This document shows, piece by piece, positions 4,947-9,047 of a DNA stretch of 9,047 nucleotides. Positions within the stretch are counted from its first letter, which is position 1. Every line of letters starts with the position of its first letter. A program made the position numbers and the translations under genes. The DNA is taken from NCBI GenBank assembly GCA_019136395.1, contig JAGVUH010000636.1, forward strand, positions 1-9,047, given 5' to 3'. The DNA is from Gammaproteobacteria bacterium (lineage in GTDB: Bacteria > Pseudomonadota > Gammaproteobacteria > Chromatiales > Chromatiaceae). The notes under the pieces were generated by a model, which was not told the DNA's origin, searched no databases, and worked only from the letters and a program-made list of their open reading frames with translations.

Positions 4947-5282
4947 ACGCTGGTTGGGACTGGCCAGCTACCAGGCGATCGGAGATCGCAGAAAACCTGG
5001 TCCGCCGGCGGTCGCGGGACGCGGGGCGCGTCGCACTGCCGGGGCGGAGACGGGCGTCCGGGAGCGGGCGCCTGGGGGAAAGGCAGAGGCCGCGGTTGCG
5101 CCGGGTGGCGTGACCGGTCGGCTCTGGCCGTGCGCTGGGTGGTACGGGCGTTCAGCTCGCGCCAGGCGCACGCCGTGGCCCGCCGGGGCGGCGGAACACG
5201 GGGCGCTTAAGCGGTTTTGTAGCAAGGCCCGCCGCGCCGGGTCAAGGACGTCTTTCCCGGCCCGGGCGTGGCGCCCCCAGGC
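4947..5282. other. Gap between rdgC and the leadered genes
   Basis: About 335 nt without a credible gene. A minus-strand frame at 4968-5225 opens only with TTG and encodes a low-complexity Ala/Pro/Arg-rich sequence, so I leave it out. The stretch holds a small inverted repeat GCGATC-GGA-GATCGC (4975-4989) just upstream of leader R4, and a possible promoter at 5216-5245. Confidence 0.4.
5216..5245 (-). promoter_or_regulatory. Possible sigma70-like promoter for the leadered genes
   Basis: On the minus strand TTGACC (5245-5240) is followed after 18 nt by TACAAA (5221-5216), in an otherwise GC-rich gap. It would let the membrane gene and the genes after it be transcribed separately from rdgC. 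The -10 is a partial match and the leader would begin about 270 nt downstream, so confidence is low. Confidence 0.3.
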
Positions 5283-6197
5283 TCAGGGCGGGGTCAATTC
5301 CAGGGCCGGGGTCAGCCCCCCCAGCAGCGAGCGGAGTTGATCGGTCAGGAGGGTGGCTTCGGTATCAAAGTTCAGCGCCGCCTGCTCGGGTCCGGCGGGC
5401 TGCTCCTCGGTCATGAGCAGGGTGTCGCTGAACCGCAGGTGCTTAAGCGTCAGCGACGCCTCCAGGGTGAAGCTCAGCTCCTCGTTCCACACCAGACCCA
5501 GCGACGCCACCTGCATCCCATTGTCGAGGTGCGCCTTGATTTCCGGCGCGCTGAGGTCCAGGCCCCGGCAATGCACCACTGCCTGGGCGTCGGCGCGATC
5601 CCGCAGTTCGCAGCTGTCATCGACCATGAAGCCGGGCGGGGCGCCGGTCGTCACCCAGGTGCTCAGCCGGTCGGCGATATCGATCTCGGTCGCCAGCGGC
5701 TTGGCCGGGAAACTGTCCAGGGTCTCGCGCAGCAGGGCCAGGACATCCTCCGCCGCCTTGTCACTGCCGGCATCGATCACCACGCAACGCCACTGACGAT
5801 CGAGGTAGGCGCGCACGATGCGCGACCGGACGAAAGCCCGCGGGAGCAATTCAGCGAGAATCTCGTCGCGCAGGCGCTTGCGTTCGGGCTTGTTCACCAC
5901 GCGCTTTTCCTGGTGCTCGATCACGGCGATCCGCTCGTCGAGCAGCTCCGTGATCACCGCCGCCGGGAGCAAGCGTTCCTGGCGGCGCATGGCCAGCATC
6001 AGGCAATTGTTGACGGCAATCACCGGGTCGGTATGCGCCCCACCCAGGGGGGACACCCAGCCCATGGTCAGCGTTTCCAGGGGGCCGCAGGGCCGGAAAC
6101 GGTGGGCCGCCAGGCGCGTATACAGCTCGGTGAGCGTCAGGGACAGGGGGGCGCTCAGCTGATAAATTTTGGCATTTTTGAACATGAAACCAGCCAT
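5283..6197 (-). CDS. rdgC: Recombination-associated protein RdgC
   Basis: The 304-aa product follows the RdgC family from end to end. The N-terminus MFKNAKIYQLSAP resembles the usual M(L/W)FKN..(V/I)Y.L, followed by F.PCG (R35-P-C-G), GWVSPLGG, and AVNNCLMLAMRRQERLLPAAVI. The middle has KRLRDEILAELLPRAFVRS, then VIDAGS..AAEDVLALLRETLDS, CELRD, VVHCRGLDL and an ending of about family length (about 300). RdgC is a ring-shaped DNA-binding dimer that limits RecA access to DNA and is carried by some mobile elements. The start may be the ATG at 6197 or, closer to the family N-terminus, at 6185. Neither has a clear Shine-Dalgarno. It is the second gene behind the box-C promoter and precedes the leadered genes. 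Confidence 0.93.
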   Translation of the reverse strand: MAGFMFKNAKIYQLSAPLSLTLTELYTRLAAHRFRPCGPLETLTMGWVSPLGGAHTDPVIAVNNCLMLAMRRQERLLPAAVITELLDERIAVIEHQEKRVVNKPERKRLRDEILAELLPRAFVRSRIVRAYLDRQWRCVVIDAGSDKAAEDVLALLRETLDSFPAKPLATEIDIADRLSTWVTTGAPPGFMVDDSCELRDRADAQAVVHCRGLDLSAPEIKAHLDNGMQVASLGLVWNEELSFTLEASLTLKHLRFSDTLLMTEEQPAGPEQAALNFDTEATLLTDQLRSLLGGLTPALELTPP

Positions 6198-6332
6198 GCG
6201 CCCGCGTGGGCGCCAGAGGATGAGGAGGGAAGGTGGGTGCGGCGCGCGGCCACCGCGGCCGCCGGAGCGGGCAGCCGGCGGGCGGGATTGTCAGCCCCGA
6301 CGCCGGGGGGCGTCAATACGCAACCTGCTGTT

Positions 6333-7022
6333 TTATGTGACCAATTCTGACACGCCGCGCGGGGCGGGGGTGTCCGCGGCGCTCACCCCCCACCGGGCCA
6401 GGGCCGCCTGGGCGGCGGTATCCGTGGCCAACCGCACCCGCCAGGTGCCGACGTCGAAGTCGCCGACGATCTCGACGTCGGCGGCCGTGCGCAGCCACAG
6501 GCGGGCCAGGGTCGGATAATTGGTCGCGGCGCGGCCCGCCGCGTGCTTCAGGCGCTCGGCGTAGGTGCTCAGGTTTTCGGCGCCGTAAAGATTGCCCTCG
6601 TAGTCGAGGACCAGGCCCTGGGCCGTTTGTCGCATGACCACCCCCGACCCGGCCTTGATCTGCCGTGCCAGCGCCGTATCGGCCTTGGGGATCACGATAT
6701 GTAGCGGCGCACTCTCCTGCGACCCGGGGGCGGCGGGGCGGACGTCCGGCCCCGGGGCGGCAGCGGGCGCGCTGCCGTTCGGACGGTCGACGCCAAACGT
6801 CGCGCCCGGTGCGCCATCCCCCCGGCCGCTTTCGGGGAAGAAGACGTCCTGGTTCTCCCGCAGGTGCCCAGGGTGGGCGGCGATAAACACGTGGTCGCCG
6901 CCCACGCATTGCTGGGCCGCTTCGGCAAAGGCGTGCAGCCCGTTTTGCGCCAGGACGTGGGCGCAGAGGGTCTGGCCCGTGGCGGGGTGAAAACCGAGGA
7001 CGGAATAAGGGTGCAAGACCAT
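6333..7022 (-). CDS. Two-domain hypothetical protein (229 aa)
   Basis: The start is the ATG at 7022 because AGGAG lies about 9 nt upstream. The frame is open to 7100, but that would run through box C. Residues 4-64 form a domain shared with the 99-aa protein at 3046-3345 (YSVLGFHPATGQTLCAHV, NGLHAFAEAA, IAAHPGH, DVFFPESG). Residues 65-105 are a Gly/Ala/Pro-rich linker. Residues 106-212 form a second domain, with PLHIVIPKADTALARQIKAG, GLVLDYEGNLYGAENLSTYAERL and VEIVGDFDVGTWRVRLATD. The shared domain has two conserved His (HV, PGH) and one Cys, but no known catalytic signature. No signal peptide or membrane helix is present. The family is not recognised. It is the first gene after the box-C promoter and is followed by rdgC about 135 nt downstream, so the two probably share a transcript. 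Confidence 0.75.
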   Translation of the reverse strand: MVLHPYSVLGFHPATGQTLCAHVLAQNGLHAFAEAAQQCVGGDHVFIAAHPGHLRENQDVFFPESGRGDGAPGATFGVDRPNGSAPAAAPGPDVRPAAPGSQESAPLHIVIPKADTALARQIKAGSGVVMRQTAQGLVLDYEGNLYGAENLSTYAERLKHAAGRAATNYPTLARLWLRTAADVEIVGDFDVGTWRVRLATDTAAQAALARWGVSAADTPAPRGVSELVT

Positions 7023-7061
7023 GGCCGCCAGCTCCTGGGGGGTAAATGAGGTGCAAAAAGA

Positions 7062-7071
7062 GTCGGTAATG
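7062..7071 (-). promoter_or_regulatory. Box C: CATTACCGAC upstream of the 229-aa gene
   Basis: On the minus strand the site reads AATCATTACCGACTCTTTTT and lies 39 nt before the ATG at 7022. It shares ATCATTACCGAC with box A. No good -10 follows. The T-rich stretch after the box is the only AT-rich sequence nearby. Confidence 0.5.
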
Positions 7072-7199
7072 ATTATCCCGCTGGCAGGGGGGCGGGACAA
7101 GTCTTTTTTGTTGCGCGGCGGGTCTTTTCGGCGGGCGCCGGCGTCACCACAACGACGGTGTCGGCAGCTATCCGCCCGTGCAGTAAAAAAATACTAGCC

Positions 7200-7209
7200 C
7201 ATTACCGAC
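7200..7209 (+). promoter_or_regulatory. Box D: CATTACCGAC upstream of the 306-aa gene
   Basis: The site reads CCCATTACCGACTGTTTATT, with TAAACT beginning 8 nt after the box (7218-7223) as a possible -10. It is 43 nt before the ATG at 7253 and faces box C across 128 bp. The element resembles box B over about 25 nt. Confidence 0.5.
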
Positions 7210-7252
7210 TGTTTATTTAAACTGGGCGCACACCTCACCTGACACTGGCGGA

Positions 7253-8173
7253 ATGCCCATGTTGCGCCTGCACGACGCGTGTTTATCTCCCCTGCCCCAT
7301 CCGGCGCGGGTGGACGCGGTGATCGGTCAACCCGTGGATACCCAACTACTGCAGGATACCGGCCTCTATCCCGCACTGCAGCCGTGGCTGGCGGACGGAG
7401 GGGCGCCGAGCGAGTGGTTGCTCAACACGATCCCGGGCCTGCGCGCGCTGGCCAAGGCGTATGTCGATACCCCGGGCTCGACCAACCTGGGCACCTTCCG
7501 CCTGCTGCTGGCGCGGGCGCGATTGCGTGCCCAGGGTAACCCGGTGGTCGTGGTGAGTCCGGCGCTGCAAAACCTGCTGGCCGCCACGCCGCTCTCCCGC
7601 GCCCTGACCCTGGACTGCCTGCGCAGCCCCTCGCCGCTGCTGTACATTGCCTTCGCTCGCCCCAATCCCTGGCGTATCAGCAATGCGCTCTCGGGGCTGC
7701 ATGAATGCGAGGGTGCCTATCTGGGCCAGTTCACCGTGGCGCCGGGGCAGCCGCTGTTTGAACAAGCCGCGCGCGCCCGGGGTCTTGGGCTCGATCCCCG
7801 CCGGCCGGCCCATGTGCTCGAGATCGTCGTCACCGGGTCCCCGGTGGGAAAACGCCATGCACTGGACGACGCCTCGTGCGACATCGTTCTGATTTATCAG
7901 GACGAGCGGGAACCGTTACCGCAGATGCTCGAACGGCACTTCGCCTGGTACGCCCGCGCCGCGGCCAGCGAGATTCCCTTGCACACGCCCCTGCCGGACG
8001 GGGAAATCGCCCGGCTGCGCCCGATCATCCAGCAGCTGGCCCTGGTGCTGCTGTATATCAATCTCGGGGAACCGGCCACTTTGCGCGCCATCCAGGGCAG
8101 CGACCTGTTGCTGGCGTTGCGGCGGCTGGGCGCCGACGAGGGCGTGACCTTCGCCACGGCGGATCGCCTGTGA
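7253..8173 (+). CDS. Hypothetical protein, unknown (306 aa)
   Basis: The start is the ATG at 7253, with a second ATG at 7259 that has GGCGGA six nt upstream; either is possible. The protein is soluble, with no signal peptide or membrane helix. Visible blocks are VDAVIGQPVDTQLLQDTGLY, EWLLNTIPGLRALAKAYVD, NPVVVVSPALQNLLAATPLS, LYIAFARPNPWRISNALSGL, RPAHVLEIVVTGSPVGKRHA, CDIVLIYQDEREPLPQMLER and LRPIIQQLALVLLYINLGEP. The mixed strands and helices suggest an alpha/beta fold. I do not recognise the family and see no nuclease, ATPase or helix-turn-helix motif. Its promoter box is shared with the divergent rdgC cluster, so it is likely expressed together with it. The final ~25 residues after LLLALRRLG are featureless, which may mean truncation. 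Confidence 0.75.
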   Translation: MPMLRLHDACLSPLPHPARVDAVIGQPVDTQLLQDTGLYPALQPWLADGGAPSEWLLNTIPGLRALAKAYVDTPGSTNLGTFRLLLARARLRAQGNPVVVVSPALQNLLAATPLSRALTLDCLRSPSPLLYIAFARPNPWRISNALSGLHECEGAYLGQFTVAPGQPLFEQAARARGLGLDPRRPAHVLEIVVTGSPVGKRHALDDASCDIVLIYQDEREPLPQMLERHFAWYARAAASEIPLHTPLPDGEIARLRPIIQQLALVLLYINLGEPATLRAIQGSDLLLALRRLGADEGVTFATADRL

Positions 8174-8175
8174 GC

Positions 8176-8191
8176 GCCGCCGCCCGGCGGC
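8176..8191. terminator. GC-rich hairpin between convergent genes, weak terminator candidate
   Basis: GCCGCC (8176-8181), loop GCCC and GGCGGC (8186-8191) form a 6-bp hairpin right after the stop at 8173. No T tract follows on either strand, so this may only be a stabilising 3' end structure. Confidence 0.25.
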
Positions 8192-8253
8192 CCGGCGGGC
8201 GGTCCGCCTGACCGGTGGCGACACGGCGGGCATCCCGCTGCCGTGGGGGCGGG

Positions 8254-8820
8254 CTAGTCGGCGTCGCGCACCAGACGCACGTAGGCGGTCAGTTCCTTTG
8301 GCGCGATGGTGACATAGCCCTCGCTGAAGTCGACGGCATAGGCATCGGTTGCTGGGGAGGGATGGGGCGAGGACGTCCAGAATTCGCTCGCCGACAGGCC
8401 GGGCGTCTTGGGGAACAGGTGGCTATTCAGGGCTGGGGTCCCGCACTGCAGATCGATCAGGGAGTGCAATTCCTTCAGGTCGGGCAACCGCCAGTCACGG
8501 CTGCCGGCGAAGTCCGCGGCGGCCGCGTGCTGCAGGGCCGCCTGCCAGGTCAGCAGCGTACTGTCCTCGGGCAGCTGCCCGTTCCCGGCCCCGCAGTCGG
8601 CGCCGCTCAGGCCCTCGGGGCATTGCTTCCAGATCAGCCCGGTCACCCGAGCGGTCACCGTGCCGTCGGCGTTCTGGGTATAGCGCTGGTCCGGTGCGGA
8701 GACGGGGAGGGTCTGCCGACAATCCTGCGCTAGCGTCCTGTCCTGGGCTAGGGCCAGCAGCGAGGCCATGGTCATCAGCGCCAGGCACATCGGCCATCCA
8801 TTCTTGATCAAACTGTTCAT
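8254..8820 (-). CDS. Secreted DUF1566 (Lcl C-terminal-like) protein
   Basis: Residues 1-25 are a signal peptide (Lys6, hydrophobic MCLALMTMASLLA, likely cleavage after ALA at 25). The mature part follows the DUF1566 pattern: DGTVTARVTGLIWKQCPEG, LTWQAALQHA.. , DWRLPDLKELHSLIDL, FWTSSPHPSPATDAYAVDF and YVRLVRDAD at the end. Four cysteines in the mature part after C34 (QCPEG, ADCGAG and LQCG among them) suggest disulfides. The domain has a C-type-lectin-like fold and is found in exported, often lipidated or surface proteins. This one has no lipobox, so it is probably periplasmic or secreted. The ATG at 8820 gives a good signal peptide although the ribosome site is weak. It is convergent with the 306-aa gene and outside the box regulon. 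Confidence 0.85.
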   Translation of the reverse strand: MNSLIKNGWPMCLALMTMASLLALAQDRTLAQDCRQTLPVSAPDQRYTQNADGTVTARVTGLIWKQCPEGLSGADCGAGNGQLPEDSTLLTWQAALQHAAAADFAGSRDWRLPDLKELHSLIDLQCGTPALNSHLFPKTPGLSASEFWTSSPHPSPATDAYAVDFSEGYVTIAPKELTAYVRLVRDAD

Positions 8821-9020
8821 CCGTTTGCGCCGGAAACCTCGGCATTCATGCCGGGGAGGGATAGCGCGTCGCGCATCGCGCGACCTCCTCCCGCTTCTCC
8901 TTTGTCAAAGCTATCCTGAGTATTGATGCTGTACCGTGTCCTTCCGGTAAGCCTGCATGAAATCCCACCCCCGTCCCGTTACCGTGGGGCCTCCGTCCAT
9001 GCTCACCCGGAGGTCCTCCC
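8821..9020. other. Divergent intergenic region with two inverted repeats
   Basis: No gene is visible. CGGCATTCATGCCG lies at 8840-8853. GTCGCGC-ATC-GCGCGAC (8868-8884) is a perfect 7-bp inverted repeat about 50 nt before the DUF1566 start, in a position suited to an operator. TTGACA occurs on the minus strand at 8908-8903, but without a proper -10. Confidence 0.35.
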
Positions 9021-9047
9021 ATGTCCCCATCCGTCCCGCCCGTCCCC
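9021..9047 (+). CDS. Possible start of a plus-strand gene, cut by the window end
   Basis: ATG at 9021 has GGAGG at 9009-9013, seven nt upstream, and opens a frame reading MSPSVPPVP to the end of the window. Only nine codons are visible, so neither identity nor coding status can be judged. CCTCCG (8991-8996) could pair with the CGGAGG that holds the ribosome site. Confidence 0.3.

Noticed and set aside
4968..5225. 85-codon minus-strand frame in the rdgC downstream gap
   Set aside because: It needs a TTG start without a good ribosome site and encodes an Ala/Pro/Arg-rich sequence without structure.
5268..6350. 360-codon plus-strand frame opposite rdgC
   Set aside because: It is the antisense shadow of a confidently identified rdgC, and its protein is low-complexity Gly/Gln/His/Arg-rich. 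GC-rich DNA often keeps such antisense frames open.
8254..8820. DUF1566 protein as a diversity-generating retroelement target
   Set aside because: The lectin-like fold is used by some such targets, but no reverse transcriptase, template repeat or near-copy of its 3' end is present in the window.

Overview
The window is GC-rich and dense, and it reads as accessory (island-like) DNA of a proteobacterium, most likely a gammaproteobacterium. That placement is inference. It rests on a clear RdgC, a family of beta- and gammaproteobacteria, on a secreted DUF1566-type protein, and on the base composition. No integrase, relaxase, transposase, tRNA, rRNA or CRISPR array is visible, so 'integrative element' is suggested only by content: many small unrecognised genes, paralogues, decayed copies and RdgC.

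Layout. (1) 1-234 holds no convincing gene but contains inverted repeats. (2) 235-1980, minus strand: an 85-aa helical protein followed by a DUF5710-containing protein whose frame is broken near 871, so its C-terminal half now lies in another frame. (3) 1981-2254 is a divergent promoter region with two inverted copies of the box CATTACCGAC. (4) 2255-2518, plus strand: a very acidic 87-aa protein. (5) A strong minus-strand terminator (2671-2699) closes the long minus-strand cluster running from 7022 down to 2773. In order of transcription this cluster holds a two-domain protein (229 aa), rdgC, a four-helix membrane protein, a small alpha/beta protein, an overlapping gene interrupted by TAG, a 99-aa paralogue of the first protein's N-domain, and a truncated copy of the membrane protein. 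(6) 7023-7252 is a second divergent region with the same inverted box pair. (7) 7253-8173, plus strand: an unrecognised 306-aa protein. (8) 8254-8820, minus strand: a secreted DUF1566-like protein. (9) A new plus-strand gene may start at 9021.

Two regulatory patterns stand out. A 10-bp box occurs exactly four times, as facing pairs in both divergent intergenic regions, so the two divergent units probably belong to one small regulon. Separately, a leader of about 120 nt, with three helices preserved despite base changes plus a hairpin beside the ribosome binding site, precedes three different genes of the minus-strand cluster. A broken fourth copy is fused to the truncated membrane gene. The leader is better conserved than the unrelated proteins it precedes, which points to a common RNA- or DNA-level control element. 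These two patterns are the best candidates for something undescribed here.
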